DNA from: Amycolatopsis aidingensis
GTDB taxonomy: Bacteria; Actinomycetota; Actinomycetes; Mycobacteriales; Pseudonocardiaceae
Length of the DNA stretch: 64,000 nt
Assembly: GCF_018885265.1 (NCBI RefSeq)
Contig: NZ_CP076538.1
Span: 5,368,001 to 5,432,000 of the forward strand
Reading direction: 5' to 3'
The notes beneath the pieces were generated by a model. That model saw only the letters and a list, made by a program, of their open reading frames with translations. It was not told where the DNA came from and did not search any database. Of this stretch, positions 25,949-36,449 are shown one piece after another; position 1 is the stretch's first letter; each line of letters starts with the position of its first letter. Both the position numbers and the translations under genes were made by a program.

Positions 25949-28648
25949 TCAGTCGGCGGGAGCGGTGATCGGGCGCAACCGGCGGGGGCCGGTGTCCGGC
26001 CGGGACGGGGGCGGGCCGAGCACGAGCCGGGCGTTGGCCACGAAGGCACCCTCGGGGGAGGCCAGGATCGGTTCCAGCGCCAGCGAGCGGACCTCGGGAT
26101 TGTCCTCGGCCAGCGCGGCCACCCGCAGCACCAGGTCCTCCAGCGCGGCAAGGTCCACCGGATCATCGCCCCGGTACCCGGTGAGCAGCGGTGCCGTCCT
26201 CGGCTCGCGTACCAGAGTCGCCGCGTCCACATCGGTCAGCGGCACCGCGCGGTAGGCGGTGTCCCCGAGCAGGCTGCTGACCACCCCGGACAGGCCGAAG
26301 GACACCAACGTGCCGAAGGAGGGGTCGTCCTGCAGGCCGATCACGCAGGACATGCCCTTGGGCGCCATCCGCTGCACGTACACCTCGTCCATCCCGGACA
26401 CCTCGCGCAGGTCGCGGTAGCTGGTGCGCACCGAGTCCTCCGAGGTCAGGTCCAGCCGGACCCCGATCAGGTCGGGCCTGCCGCGCAGCCGCTCGTCCAC
26501 CGCCTTCAGGGTCACCGGGTACCCGAGCTCGGCCGCCGCGGCCACGGCCTCGTCCGCCCCGGCCACTACCCGGAACGGCACCACCTCGATCCCGTAGCAG
26601 TGCAGCACCCGCAGGGCGTCGGTATCCCCGAGGGAGACCGTCTTGTCCTCGGCCGCGGCGAGCACCTCGCGGACCACGGCCTGTCCCTGCTGCGGATGCG
26701 TGCCGCCCGGCCGGACCAGGTTGCCCTGCGGGCGCTGCCGCCACGCCGCGTACCGGACCACCCTGGCCAGCGCGTTCACCGCCCGCTCGGGGCTGGGGTA
26801 GGACGGGATCGAACCGCGGGTCGGCGAGCCGTCCTCGGCCCGCACCGCCAGCTCGTCGGGCACCCCCTCGGCGGCGAGGAAGGTGGAGACGATCGGTTTC
26901 TCCCCCTGCCGCCCGGTTTCCACCACGGCCTCGCGCAGCGCCCGCGCGTAACTCGTGCCGGGGATCGCCAGCGGTGGCACGAACACCACCACCAGCGCGT
27001 CGACCTCGGCCGAGGTGAGCGTCTCGGCCACGGCGGCGGCGAACTCCTCCGGGGTGGCCTGCGCCCCCACGTCCACCGGGTCGGTGCCCAGCCGCAGGCC
27101 CTGCGCCCGCGCGGTGTCCGCGGCGAGCAGGCCGATCGCGCTGGAGTTGCCGACGATCCCGATCCGGGAGCCCGCAGGCAGCGGCTGGTGGGCGAACACC
27201 AGTGCGGTGTCGAACAGCTGGGCCAGGCTGTCCACGCGGACCACGCCCGCCTGCTCGAACAAGGCCTGCACGCTGGACTCGTCCACCTCGGCCGAGGTGG
27301 CCGCGAGCTGTGGCCGCACCGCGTGTCGGCCCGACTTGACCGCCACGATCGGTTTGTTCCTGGCCAGCCTGCGCGCGAGGCGGGCGAACTTGCGCGGGTT
27401 GCCGAAGGACTCCAGGTACAGCAGCACCAGGTCGGTGTCCGGGTCACTCTCCCAGTACTGCAGCAGGTCGTTGCCGGAGACGTCGGCCCGGTTGCCCGCG
27501 GAGACGAAGGTGGAGAGGCCGAGCCCGCGGGCCTCGGCATCGGCCAGGATGGCGATGCCGAGCGCACCGGACTGGCAGAAGAACCCGGTGCGCCCCCTGG
27601 CCGGAAGCCGCGGGGCCAGGGTCGCGTTCAGCCGGACACCGGCGTCGGTGTTCAGCACGCCCAGCGCGTTCGGGCCGACCACCCGCATGCCGTGCGCCCT
27701 GGCCTCGCCGACCAGCCGCAGTTCCGCGTGCAACCCGTGCGGACCAGCCTCGGCGAAGCCGCCGGAGACGATGAGCAGGGTCTTCACGCCCTTCTCCAGC
27801 GCGCCGTCGAGCACCGACTCGACCTGGCTCGCCGGGACCGCGACGACCGCGAGATCGACCGGGTCGGGAATGTCCAGTACGGAAGGGTAGGCGCGGACCC
27901 CGCGTACCGAGCGGTGCTCGGGGTTGACCGGGTACACCGTGCCCGCGAAGTCCGCGGACAGCAGGTTGCTCAGTGCGACGTAGCCGATCTTGGTGGGATC
28001 GGTGGAGGCGCCGATCACGGCGACCGAGGTGGGATGCAGCAGGTTGTGCACGCTGCGCGCCTCGGCGGCCTGTTCCCGCGACCGGGCCACCTCCAGCGAC
28101 TCCTCGGTCGGGTCGATGTCGAACTCAAGGTGCACGAGGCCCTCGTCGAACTCCCTGCTGACCTGGTATCCGGCGTCCCGGAACACCCGCACCATCTGGG
28201 AGTTCTCGGCGAGCACCTCGGCGACGAACCGGCCCAGCCCGCGCTCGGAGGCCGCGGCGGCGAGGTGCTCCAGCAGGATGGAGCCGAGCCCCCGGCCCTG
28301 GTGCGCGTCGTCCACCAGGAACGCCACCTCGGCCGAGTCTCCGTCCCCGAGCCGCTCGTACCGGCCGACGGCGACGATCTCGTCCCCGAGCAGGGCCACG
28401 AAGGCGACCCGGTCGTGGTGGTCGACGATGGTGAACCGGTCCAGGTCCCGTTGCGGGATACGCGGGTAGGCGCCGAAGTAACGCAAGTACCTGGTCCGCT
28501 CGGAAAGCCTGCCGTGCAGCGCCACGATCGCGTCGGCGTCGGCGGGCACGATCGGCCGCAGATGCACCGTTCCGCCGTCGGAAAGCAGGACGTCGGCTTC
28601 CCACCTGCGAGGGTAGTCGTAGGGGTCGCGGGACTCGTCGGTAGGCAT
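25949..28648 (-). CDS. Pat-type protein acetyltransferase: GNAT fused to NDP-forming acyl-CoA synthetase
   Basis: An 899-residue fusion. Residues 20-190 are a GNAT domain (VHLRPIVPADADAI, acetyl-CoA loop DDAHQGRGLGSILL). Residues 205-660 form the CoA-binding and ligase-like domains (VAVIGASTDPTKIGY, FFCQSGALGIAI). The C-terminal part is an ATP-grasp-like domain (YPVTLKAVDE). This is the GNAT-first order known for actinobacterial PatA enzymes, reversed from enterobacterial Pat. Such proteins acetylate lysines of acyl-CoA synthetases. It lies six bases downstream of acuC, suggesting a reversible acylation switch. Confidence 0.87.
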   Translation of the reverse strand: MPTDESRDPYDYPRRWEADVLLSDGGTVHLRPIVPADADAIVALHGRLSERTRYLRYFGAYPRIPQRDLDRFTIVDHHDRVAFVALLGDEIVAVGRYERLGDGDSAEVAFLVDDAHQGRGLGSILLEHLAAAASERGLGRFVAEVLAENSQMVRVFRDAGYQVSREFDEGLVHLEFDIDPTEESLEVARSREQAAEARSVHNLLHPTSVAVIGASTDPTKIGYVALSNLLSADFAGTVYPVNPEHRSVRGVRAYPSVLDIPDPVDLAVVAVPASQVESVLDGALEKGVKTLLIVSGGFAEAGPHGLHAELRLVGEARAHGMRVVGPNALGVLNTDAGVRLNATLAPRLPARGRTGFFCQSGALGIAILADAEARGLGLSTFVSAGNRADVSGNDLLQYWESDPDTDLVLLYLESFGNPRKFARLARRLARNKPIVAVKSGRHAVRPQLAATSAEVDESSVQALFEQAGVVRVDSLAQLFDTALVFAHQPLPAGSRIGIVGNSSAIGLLAADTARAQGLRLGTDPVDVGAQATPEEFAAAVAETLTSAEVDALVVVFVPPLAIPGTSYARALREAVVETGRQGEKPIVSTFLAAEGVPDELAVRAEDGSPTRGSIPSYPSPERAVNALARVVRYAAWRQRPQGNLVRPGGTHPQQGQAVVREVLAAAEDKTVSLGDTDALRVLHCYGIEVVPFRVVAGADEAVAAAAELGYPVTLKAVDERLRGRPDLIGVRLDLTSEDSVRTSYRDLREVSGMDEVYVQRMAPKGMSCVIGLQDDPSFGTLVSFGLSGVVSSLLGDTAYRAVPLTDVDAATLVREPRTAPLLTGYRGDDPVDLAALEDLVLRVAALAEDNPEVRSLALEPILASPEGAFVANARLVLGPPPSRPDTGPRRLRPITAPAD

Positions 28649-28654
28649 CGCGGA

Positions 28655-29827
28655 TCAGTCCCTCGGGTCGTCGGGGTCCAGACCGTGCAGCGGGAAGACC
28701 GCACGCCGGGTCTCCCGGATCGCGATGTCCACCGCCTCGTCGGCGCCATCGCCCCAGTGGCTGAACCCGGTATCCCGGTCGTCGGTCATCGTGGTCGGCA
28801 GCTCCACCCGGGGTGCGGTGTCCCTGACGGTGCGTACCCAGTTGGAGGGAACGGGCGTGCCGGGTGCGAGGTCCCGGTCCAGCACCGTGGCGATCAGGTG
28901 GGTCCAGGACCGCGGCACCACCCGGAACAGCTGGTATCCGCCGCCGCCGACGGCGAGCCACCGGCCGTCGGCACAGCTCTCGGCGAGGCCGCGCAGGGTC
29001 TGGTAGATGGTGCGGTGCCCGTCCACGGAGAGGGAGAGGTCGGCGAGCGGGTCCTCCTCGTGCGAGTCGACCCCGCACTGGGTCACCAGGATCTGCGGCT
29101 TGAACTGGCCCAGCAGCGAGGGAACCACCGCGTGGAAGGCGCGTAGCCAGCCGGGGTCCCTGGTGTTCGGCGGCAGCGGGATGTTCACCGCTGAACCCTC
29201 CGCGCCGGAGGTACCGATCTCGCCGGAATAACCGGTTCCGGGGAAGAGAGTGAACGGGTGCTGGTGCAGGGAGATGGTGAGCACCCTGGGGTCGTCGTAG
29301 AAGGCGGCCTGCACCCCGTCCCCGTGGTGCACATCCGTGTCCACATAGGCCACCCGGCTGAAACCGTTGTCCAGCAGCCAGGAGATCGCAACCGAACAGT
29401 CGTTGTAGACGCAGAACCCGGCCGCGCGGTCGCGCATGGCGTGGTGCAGGCCACCCGCGATGTTGACGGCGCGCTGTGCCCCGCCCTCGGCGATGGTGCG
29501 CGCGGCGAGCATGGTCGAGCCGACGACCAGCGCCGAGGACTCGTGCATATCGCTGAAGACCGGGTTGTCGGGGGTGCCGAGGCCATGCCCGACGTCATGG
29601 CCCACCATGGGTGCCTGCTTCACCGCTTCGAGGTATTCCGGCACGTGCGCGCGGTGCAGCTCGGCCTCGGTGGCCGGTTCGGGAACCAGCAAGGGCACCC
29701 CGTCGAGCACGCCGAGGCTGTTGGCGAGCCGGATGGTCAGGTCGAGCCGGATCGGGTTGAACGGATGGTCGCCACCGAGGTCGTAACCCAGCAGCGCGGA
29801 GTCCCATACGACAGCGGACGGACACAT
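28655..29827 (-). CDS. acuC: AcuC, histone-deacetylase-family lysine deacetylase
   Basis: A 390-residue zinc deacetylase of the HDAC superfamily. It has the paired-His motif GGLHHAMRD, the zinc Asp-His in DTDVHHGDG, the distal zinc Asp in QCGVDSHEEDPL, and the terminal GGGGYQ turn. AcuC proteins deacetylate and so reactivate acetyl-CoA synthetases. Here it shares an operon with the acetyltransferase that would do the opposite. It is divergent from ideR across a 145-nt gap. Confidence 0.9.
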   Translation of the reverse strand: MCPSAVVWDSALLGYDLGGDHPFNPIRLDLTIRLANSLGVLDGVPLLVPEPATEAELHRAHVPEYLEAVKQAPMVGHDVGHGLGTPDNPVFSDMHESSALVVGSTMLAARTIAEGGAQRAVNIAGGLHHAMRDRAAGFCVYNDCSVAISWLLDNGFSRVAYVDTDVHHGDGVQAAFYDDPRVLTISLHQHPFTLFPGTGYSGEIGTSGAEGSAVNIPLPPNTRDPGWLRAFHAVVPSLLGQFKPQILVTQCGVDSHEEDPLADLSLSVDGHRTIYQTLRGLAESCADGRWLAVGGGGYQLFRVVPRSWTHLIATVLDRDLAPGTPVPSNWVRTVRDTAPRVELPTTMTDDRDTGFSHWGDGADEAVDIAIRETRRAVFPLHGLDPDDPRD

Positions 29828-29972
29828 GAGGTGAGCCTAATGGTTTTCCCTGCGATCAGCCGAGATATCGGATGTCGCCGGTCACGCTCGGGCATTCACC
29901 GGTTACCCGTAACGCCTGCACTTCCTGTCAGCGGTAGCGACTACCATAGGTAACGCGGACGAAGGGGACAGC

Positions 29973-30671
29973 GTGAACGAGCTCATCGACACCACAGAGA
30001 TGTACCTACGAACCATCTTCGAGCTCGAAGAAGAGGGTGTCGTACCACTGCGCGCGCGGATCGCCGAGCGCCTCCAGCAAAGCGGGCCCACGGTGAGCCA
30101 GACGGTCGCCAGGATGGAACGCGACGGATTGGTGGTGGTCGCCGACGACAGGCATCTGCAACTGACCGATCACGGCCGGGAGCTCGCCATTGCCGTGATG
30201 CGTAAGCACCGGCTGGCCGAACGCCTGTTGGTCGACGTGATCGGGCTGGAATGGGAACACGTGCACAACGAGGCATGCCGTTGGGAGCACGTGATGAGCG
30301 AGGCGGTGGAGCGCAAGCTCGTCAAATTGCTCGACCACCCGACCACCTCGCCGTACGGCAATCCCATCCCCGGACTGGACAAGCTCGGTGAGGGCGGCGA
30401 GCCCGCCCCGCCCGCGGAGTCCGATCTGGTCCGGCTGGACGAGTTCGCCAGGGCAGGCGGCGGCAAGGTGGAGATCCGCCGGATCGCCGAGCACGTGCAG
30501 CTGGACGAGGCCCTGATGACCGAGCTGAAGCTGGTCGGCCTCGCACCGGGTAACACCGTGCGGGTGGGCAAGGCCAACGGGGCCGGTTCCACCATCGAGG
30601 TCATCGGCGAGAACACCACCGTGCAGGTTCCGTCCTCGGTGCTGCACGCCGTACTGGCGCAGGCGCGGTGA
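29973..30671 (+). CDS. ideR: IdeR/DtxR-family iron-dependent regulator
   Basis: A 232-residue DtxR-family repressor. The N-terminal winged helix ([20 protein letters not shown]) is followed by the metal-binding and dimerisation domain ([13 protein letters not shown], then [10 protein letters not shown] with the conserved Cys, Glu and His ligands). Residues 150-232 form the SH3-like domain. With Fe2+ it represses iron uptake genes. The GTG start follows AAGGGG. The start codon of galK overlaps its stop (GTGA). Linkage of dtxR to galE is also seen in corynebacteria. Confidence 0.93.
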   Translation: MNELIDTTEMYLRTIFELEEEGVVPLRARIAERLQQSGPTVSQTVARMERDGLVVVADDRHLQLTDHGRELAIAVMRKHRLAERLLVDVIGLEWEHVHNEACRWEHVMSEAVERKLVKLLDHPTTSPYGNPIPGLDKLGEGGEPAPPAESDLVRLDEFARAGGGKVEIRRIAEHVQLDEALMTELKLVGLAPGNTVRVGKANGAGSTIEVIGENTTVQVPSSVLHAVLAQAR

Positions 30672-31843
30672 CGGCTGCCGGTCCCGAGGTGCTCGCCGCC
30701 GAGGCGTTCCGCGCCACGCACGGACGAGCACCCGATGGAGTGTGGTCCGCACCCGGCCGGGTGAACCTGATCGGTGAACACACCGACTACAACGATGGCT
30801 TCGTCCTGCCGTTCGCGCTGCCGCACCGGATCGCCGCCGCGGGCTCGGCCCGGGCCGATCAGGTGCTCACCGTGTCCACCCTCGGTTCCGATGACCGGAT
30901 CCAGCAGGCGGACCCGGTGACCATCCCCGAACTGGCCCCCGGCGCGGACACCGGCTGGTCCGCCTACCCGGCCGGGGTGGCCTGGGTGCTGCGCCAGCAC
31001 GGCGTGGACCGCGGCGCCGACCTCGTGCTCGCCGGTGACGTCCCCACCGGCGCCGGCCTGTCCTCCTCCGCCGCGCTCGAATGCGCCGTCGCGCTCGCCT
31101 TGCTGGGTCTCGCCGGGCACGAGGATCCGGACGGCGCGCGGCGCGCCGAGATCGCGAGATGGACCCAGCGTGCCGAGAACGAGTTCGTCGGCGTACCCAC
31201 GGGGGTACTCGACCAGACCGCGTCGATGTGCTGCGTCCGTGGCCACGCGCTGTTCCTCGACGTGCGCTCCGGTGACGCCGAGCAGGTTCCCTTCGACGCG
31301 GCCGCCGCCGGCCTGAGCGTCCTGGTCATCGACACCCGCGCCAAGCACGCGCACAGCGAGTCCGGCTACGGCGACCGCAGGCGTGGCACCGAGCAGGCCG
31401 CGGACCTGCTCGGGGTGAAGGCGTTGCGCGACATCGGCCCGGAAGGGCTCGCCGCCGCCCAGCACACGCTGCCCGAGCCGCTGCGCCCGCTGGTGCGGCA
31501 TGTGGTCACCGAGAACCGGCGCGTGCTCGACGCCGTGGAGCTGCTGAAGGCGGGGCAGCTCGCCGAGATCGGGCCGCTGCTCGATGCGTCGCACGACAGC
31601 CTGCGCGATGACTACCAGGTGTCCTGCCTGGAACTGGACCTCGCGGTCGACGCGGCACGCCAGGCGGGTGCGCTCGGCGCCCGGATGACCGGCGGCGGGT
31701 TCGGCGGTTCCGCCATCGCCCTGGTCAGGGAGGCCGACCGGGAGGGGATCGAGGCCGCGGTGCACACCCGGTTCGAGCAGGCCGGGCTGCGCGCTCCTCG
31801 CATGTTCGTCGGCGTCCCCTCCGCCGGGGCAGGCCGCGCGTAG
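30668..31843 (+). CDS. galK: Galactokinase
   Basis: A 391-residue GHMP kinase that phosphorylates galactose at C1. It contains the galactokinase signature [15 protein letters not shown], the ATP motif [13 protein letters not shown], the [16 protein letters not shown] segment and the C-terminal [14 protein letters not shown]. Its GTG start overlaps the ideR stop, an unusual coupling of sugar metabolism to an iron regulator. galE follows 142 bases later. galT is absent from the window. Confidence 0.93.
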   Translation: MTAAGPEVLAAEAFRATHGRAPDGVWSAPGRVNLIGEHTDYNDGFVLPFALPHRIAAAGSARADQVLTVSTLGSDDRIQQADPVTIPELAPGADTGWSAYPAGVAWVLRQHGVDRGADLVLAGDVPTGAGLSSSAALECAVALALLGLAGHEDPDGARRAEIARWTQRAENEFVGVPTGVLDQTASMCCVRGHALFLDVRSGDAEQVPFDAAAAGLSVLVIDTRAKHAHSESGYGDRRRGTEQAADLLGVKALRDIGPEGLAAAQHTLPEPLRPLVRHVVTENRRVLDAVELLKAGQLAEIGPLLDASHDSLRDDYQVSCLELDLAVDAARQAGALGARMTGGGFGGSAIALVREADREGIEAAVHTRFEQAGLRAPRMFVGVPSAGAGRA

Positions 31844-31985
31844 GAGGTGAGCCGGCAGGCGGCGGGCACGCCGGGCAACCCCGCTCCCGCCCGGACGTCC
31901 CCGTCCATGCACACTCACAACCACACCAGGAGACCGCGGACCCGGTCCGTACTCTCCCCCACCAGCGAGAAAGGCCCGGACGAGC

Positions 31986-32984
31986 ATGCCCACCGCGACG
32001 GAGAAGCAGAACAGGCCCCGCAAGCTGGTCGTCACCGGCGGTGCCGGCTATATCGGCAGCGTCTGTGCCGCACGCCTGGTGGAGGCGGGCCACGAGGTGG
32101 TCGTGGTGGACGACCTTTCCACCGGGCACGCGGACGCGGTTCCCGCCGGCGCGCGGTTCATCGAGGGTGATGCGGCCGAGACCGCGGAGGTCCTGCTGGC
32201 CGAGGGCTTCGACGGTGTGCTGCACTTCGCCGCGAAATCGCTCGTCGGCGAATCCATGCAGGCTCCCGGTCTGTACTGGCATGGGAACGTCCTCACTTCC
32301 TTGCGGTTGCTGGAGGCCATGCGCACGCATGGCACCCCCCGGCTGGTGTTCTCCTCCACCGCGGCGACCTACGGGGAACCGGAGCAGAGCCCGATCCCGG
32401 AGTCCGCGCCGACCCGGCCGAGCAACACCTACGGCGCCACGAAGCTGGCCATCGACCACGCGATCACCAGCTACGCCCGCGCGCACGGGCTGGCCGCGGT
32501 GAGCCTGCGGTACTTCAACGTCGCGGGTGCCTACGGCGGCTACGGTGAGCGGCACACCACCGAGACCCACCTGATCCCGCTGGTGCTCCAAGTCGCCACC
32601 GGTGACCGGGCGCAGGTGCAGATCTACGGCGACGACTACCCGACCGAGGACGGAACCGCGGTCCGCGACTACATCCACGTGAACGACCTCGCCGACGCGC
32701 ACCTCCTCGCCGTCGATCATGCCCGGCCAGGCGAGCACCGGGTCTACAACCTGGGCAACGGCACCGGTTTCTCGGTGCAGCAGGTGATCGACACCTGCCG
32801 GGCGGTGACCGGCCACCCCATCCCGGCGGTACTCGCCCCGCGCCGGGCCGGAGACCCGGCCGTGCTGGTGGCCGCCAGCGACCGGGCCAGGGAGGAACTC
32901 GGCTGGAAACCGGAGCGGGCCGAGCTGTCCGAGATCGTCGCCGACGCCTGGACCTTTACCCAGAACCGCCGCGCGGCAGGATAG
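31986..32984 (+). CDS. galE: UDP-glucose 4-epimerase
   Basis: A 332-residue extended SDR. It has the NAD motif GGAGYIGS at the N-terminus, the YGATK active-site Tyr/Lys, catalytic Ser in SSTAATYG, and the GalE-typical [14 protein letters not shown] and [11 protein letters not shown]. It interconverts UDP-glucose and UDP-galactose for the Leloir pathway and glycan synthesis. Its 3' end overlaps the convergent DUF4192 gene by 29 bases. Confidence 0.93.
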   Translation: MPTATEKQNRPRKLVVTGGAGYIGSVCAARLVEAGHEVVVVDDLSTGHADAVPAGARFIEGDAAETAEVLLAEGFDGVLHFAAKSLVGESMQAPGLYWHGNVLTSLRLLEAMRTHGTPRLVFSSTAATYGEPEQSPIPESAPTRPSNTYGATKLAIDHAITSYARAHGLAAVSLRYFNVAGAYGGYGERHTTETHLIPLVLQVATGDRAQVQIYGDDYPTEDGTAVRDYIHVNDLADAHLLAVDHARPGEHRVYNLGNGTGFSVQQVIDTCRAVTGHPIPAVLAPRRAGDPAVLVAASDRAREELGWKPERAELSEIVADAWTFTQNRRAAG

Positions 32985-34038
32985 GCCTGCCGAACGGGCG
33001 TTCCAGGTCGAGGACGTCCTCCGCCTCGGCGAGCCGCAGCAGCCTCGCCGGTGGCATCCCCGCCCGGAGCGCGCGTACCAGCAGCCCGGACAGCACATGC
33101 TCGGGATCCGCGCGCAGTGCGCTGTCGAACGCCATGCCGGCCAGCGCGCCCTCCCCGCGCAGGTACGCGGAATAGCCGAGCAGGCAGGCCGGTTCGGCAC
33201 GCTCGGGTGCGGGCGTCTCCCTGGCCAGTCGCAGCCACAGCTGCTCGGCGGCCAGCGATCGGGGGCCGCCCCGGGGCAGCACGGTGGCGAGACAGGCGTC
33301 CCGGACGCGGGTGTCGGAGAGGGCGCGTGCCAGTGCCACGACCCTGCTGTCGTCGAGTTCCAGCTCGCCACGAGCGGAGTCGGCCAGTGCGCCGCACACC
33401 TCGCGGCAGTGTCGTTCGATGGCCGCTTCCGGCGTGTCGGGCTCCTCGCAGGCCTCGGTCAGCCGTGCCGAGCGGCGGGAGAGGACGTCCTCCCCGACCG
33501 GATCCAGTAGCCGTTCCATGGCTTCCCTGCTGCCGAAGGTGACCTGGCCGCTGCTCGCCACGGCGGCGGCCGCGGCGGTGATGGCCGGTTCGGGCAGCAC
33601 TCCGGTGCAGGTGGAGTCGAGGTAACAGTGATAGCGGGCTCCCTTCTCGATCCGCGGTACCCACAGGGCATGCATCGTGCGCATGCCCAGCTCACCGAGC
33701 ACGGCGGACACCGTGTCCACCAACGTGCCGTGCGCGACGCGCGTAGCACCGTCTGCTGGCTCGTCCGGATGCCTGCCGACCACCACGATGGTGACGCCGA
33801 CCGCGCCGTCGGCGACCAGTGGCGCGGCCAGATGCCGGACGAGGTCGTGTTCCTGGCCTGGTGGCGGTAGGTCACCGCGAAGCACCAAACCAACCCGGTC
33901 GCCCCGGGGCATGGCATGTGCGATGAGCACGAGCGAGCCCTCGGGGCGGAATCCGAGCAGCGCGGGCGTGGCCGCCAGCAACTGCGCCGGGTCCCGAAGG
34001 TTGATCTTGATCTCGGAAACTGCCGTGGTCGTGGTCAT
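32956..34038 (-). CDS. DUF4192 family protein
   Basis: A 360-residue protein of the actinobacterial DUF4192 family. It opens with [21 protein letters not shown] and VLIAHAM, continues with a VVVGRHPD strand region and ends in a helical half with TPR-like periodicity ([29 protein letters not shown]). Soluble, with no signal peptide. Function unknown in the family. The 199-nt gap on its far side holds a TetR operator. Confidence 0.85.
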   Translation of the reverse strand: MTTTTAVSEIKINLRDPAQLLAATPALLGFRPEGSLVLIAHAMPRGDRVGLVLRGDLPPPGQEHDLVRHLAAPLVADGAVGVTIVVVGRHPDEPADGATRVAHGTLVDTVSAVLGELGMRTMHALWVPRIEKGARYHCYLDSTCTGVLPEPAITAAAAAVASSGQVTFGSREAMERLLDPVGEDVLSRRSARLTEACEEPDTPEAAIERHCREVCGALADSARGELELDDSRVVALARALSDTRVRDACLATVLPRGGPRSLAAEQLWLRLARETPAPERAEPACLLGYSAYLRGEGALAGMAFDSALRADPEHVLSGLLVRALRAGMPPARLLRLAEAEDVLDLERPFGRPILPRGGSG

Positions 34039-34206
34039 GTGCTCAGCATGCGGCGCGGCAGGCCGACGGGGCGAGCGCGAGCGAGACCTGTGGACAGTTT
34101 CGGGCCGGGTTGAACAACTCGGGCCACGGACCGGATCCGGAGCCAGGTTCTGTCGGTGCGTTGTGCTAGGGCAGGCGGATCGCGCGCCAAGAGCACAATC
34201 GAGTAG

Positions 34207-34222
34207 TTGACCGTCTCGTCAA
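34207..34222. promoter_or_regulatory. Probable TetR operator
   Basis: TTGAC-N6-GTCAA (34207-34211 and 34218-34222) is an inverted repeat about 21 bases upstream of the TetR gene start, consistent with autoregulation. The rest of the 199-nt gap after DUF4192 shows nothing else distinctive. Confidence 0.55.
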
Positions 34223-34243
34223 GTATTCGTAGGCTCCTTGCTC

Positions 34244-34849
34244 GTGGGACGAACCTCGGATGCCAGGGAACGGATCGTGCGGGCGGCGGCCCGGTTGTTC
34301 CTCACCCGCAGCTATGTGTCGGTCGGGGTGGGCGAGGTGTGCGCCGCCGCGGATGTACGCAAGGGCAGCTTCTATCACTTCTTCCCAGCCAAGGCCGACC
34401 TGGCGATCGCCGTGATCGACCTGCACGCCGCCGGGTTACATGAGCGGCTCGACCGCAGCGCGCACGCCGACCCCGCGGCGGCCCTGTTCGCGATCCCGGA
34501 CGCGATCGGTGAGATCCAGCTCGGTTTCGAGGGCCGGTTCGGCCAGGTGGTCGGCTGCCCCTTCGGCAACCTCGGCACCGAGCTGGCCACCTGCGAGGAC
34601 GCCGTCCGCGCACACCTGTCCGCGTTGTTCACGAGCTGGGTGGGCAAACTCGCGGCGACCTGCCGCCGGGCTGCGGACGCCGGGCTGCTGCGGGCAGGCA
34701 CCGATCCGGATCGGCTGGCGCACCTGCTGCTTGCCTGCGCCCAGGGCACGATCATGCTCGCGAAGGTCGATCGGTCCCCCGCTGCCGCCATCCCGGAGGC
34801 GCTGCGCGAGCTGATCAACGCGCACCTGGCCGAGGAGGTGGCGGCGTGA
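34244..34849 (+). CDS. TetR-family regulator
   Basis: A 201-residue TetR-type repressor. The helix-turn-helix is at about residues 10-50 ([12 protein letters not shown], then [19 protein letters not shown]); the C-terminal ligand domain carries [13 protein letters not shown], typical of the TetR_C group with that signature. I prefer GTG 34244 (MGRTSDAR) over the in-frame TTG six bases upstream. It overlaps the next gene by four bases (GTGA), so it and the DsbA-family gene form a unit, probably self-regulated. Confidence 0.85.
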   Translation: MGRTSDARERIVRAAARLFLTRSYVSVGVGEVCAAADVRKGSFYHFFPAKADLAIAVIDLHAAGLHERLDRSAHADPAAALFAIPDAIGEIQLGFEGRFGQVVGCPFGNLGTELATCEDAVRAHLSALFTSWVGKLAATCRRAADAGLLRAGTDPDRLAHLLLACAQGTIMLAKVDRSPAAAIPEALRELINAHLAEEVAA

Positions 34850-35558
34850 CCGAGCCGACGGAGGTCGATGTGCACGTCGACCCGATGTGCCCGTTCGCCT
34901 ATCAGGCCGCGCGCTGGCTCCGTGCGGTGCGTGCGCAGGCGCCGGTCACGCTGAACTGGCGGTTCTTCAGCCTGGAGGAGATCAACCGGGCGGAGGGCAA
35001 GAAACATCCGTGGCAACGCGAATGGTCCTACGGCTGGTCCCTGATGCGGATCGGCGCACTGCTGCGTCGCCAGGACATGGCCCTGCTGGACGCCTGGTAC
35101 GACGCGGTCGGGCGAGCGCTGCACGAGCGCGGCGAGAAGCCGCACGAGCGGGACACCGCCCGGTCGCTGCTCACCGGACTGGGGCTGGACGCCGGGATCC
35201 TGGACAGGGCCATCGCCGACCCGAGCACGCACCAGGACGTGTACGCGGATCACGAGCGGGTGGTGGCGGCAGGCGGGTTCGGCGTGCCCACGTTGTTCTT
35301 CGCCGACGGTCAGTGCCTGTTCGGGCCGGTGCTGGTCGACCCGCCCACCGGGCCGGCCGCACTGCGCCTGTGGCAGGTCGTCACCGGCGCGCTGGAGTTT
35401 CCCACCTGTACGAGCTGCAGCGACCCAAGGCCAGCCGTGACCACCAGGTCATCGCCCAGACGCTCGAACCCTATCTGCGGGGCCGGGACTGGGTGAGTGT
35501 CGACCGCGGCCGGGTCGTTCCGATGCCCGGCCCTCACCAGGATGGAGAGCACCGTTGA
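34846..35558 (+). CDS. DsbA-family oxidoreductase, frameshifted near the C-terminus
   Basis: A thioredoxin-fold DsbA/FrnE-like protein. The active-site region is [13 protein letters not shown] (only one Cys, CPFA rather than CPxC) and the cis-Pro segment is [10 protein letters not shown]. The frame encoding residues 1-185 (to GALEFP) then runs into unrelated sequence ending at 35496. The expected continuation ([20 protein letters not shown] and [14 protein letters not shown]) is in the next frame and ends at 35558. One extra C in the CCC at 35401-35403 restores it. The restored stop overlaps the next start (TTGA). Confidence 0.78.
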
Positions 35559-36382
35559 CCAGCACAGTGAGTATTCCGAAGCAACCCCTGACCGACACGC
35601 TCGACCAGCTGTGGTCGAGCTTCGCCGAGCTGCTGGCGGAGCTCTCCCCCGCCGAATGGGCCATACCCAGCGGTCTGCCGGGCTGGACCGTGCACGATGT
35701 GGTCGCGCACGTACTCGGTACCGAGTCCATGCTGAGCGGTGAGCAAACGCCGGAGGCCGATATCGACGTCGCGGAGCTGCCGCATGTGCACAACGACATG
35801 GGAGTGGCCAACGAGCGGTGGGTGCGGGCACTGCGCGAGCTCAGTCCGGAGCAGATGCGTGGCCGGTTCAACGAGGTCATCGCGGCCAGGCGCGCGGCGC
35901 TGGCCGCGATGTCGCAGGAGGACTTCGACGCGCCCAGCTGGACCCCCGCCGGGCCGGGCACCTATGCCAGCCTGATGCGCATCCGGGTGTTCGACAGCTG
36001 GATGCACGAGCAGGACATCCGGTTCGCCGTGGGCAGGCCGGGGCACGAGGGCGGAGACTGCGCCGAACTCGCCTTCGACCAGATCGAGCGGGGGCTGGGC
36101 TTCGTCATCGGGAAAAAGGCGGCCGCCCCGCAGGGAGCAACGGTCACCCTGTCGCTGACCGGGCCGGTCCGGCGAGACGTGCATGTGCGCGTGGACGAGC
36201 GCGCCGCGGTGGTCGACACCCTGCCCGGCCCCGCCACCAGCGTGCTGACACTGCCTTCTCCGCTGGCCGCCCGCCTCGTCGGTGGCCGGACCGAACCGGC
36301 CGATCACCTGGCCGAGATCGAGCTGGCCGGTGATCGGGAGCTGGGTGAAAGGATCATCCGCAACCTCGCCTTTACGATGTGA
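35555..36382 (+). CDS. MDMPI/DinB-fold protein, TIGR03083-like (paralog 1)
   Basis: A 275-residue protein of the mycothiol-dependent maleylpyruvate isomerase/DinB superfamily. It has the N-terminal helix bundle with [16 protein letters not shown] (metal-ligand His), the central HEQDIRF His and a C-terminal domain of about 90 residues. Catalysis usually needs three His around a metal. The start may be TTG 35555 or GTG 35567; the TTG has a closer GGAGAG. It is followed by a close paralog, so the pair arose by tandem duplication. Substrate unknown. Confidence 0.82.
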   Translation: MTSTVSIPKQPLTDTLDQLWSSFAELLAELSPAEWAIPSGLPGWTVHDVVAHVLGTESMLSGEQTPEADIDVAELPHVHNDMGVANERWVRALRELSPEQMRGRFNEVIAARRAALAAMSQEDFDAPSWTPAGPGTYASLMRIRVFDSWMHEQDIRFAVGRPGHEGGDCAELAFDQIERGLGFVIGKKAAAPQGATVTLSLTGPVRRDVHVRVDERAAVVDTLPGPATSVLTLPSPLAARLVGGRTEPADHLAEIELAGDRELGERIIRNLAFTM

Positions 36383-36449
36383 GGCCAGGCCGGACACCGG
36401 CGGCGCGATGCCGAGCCCGGCCCCGGCAGCCGAGGACGGAGGCGAGGCG

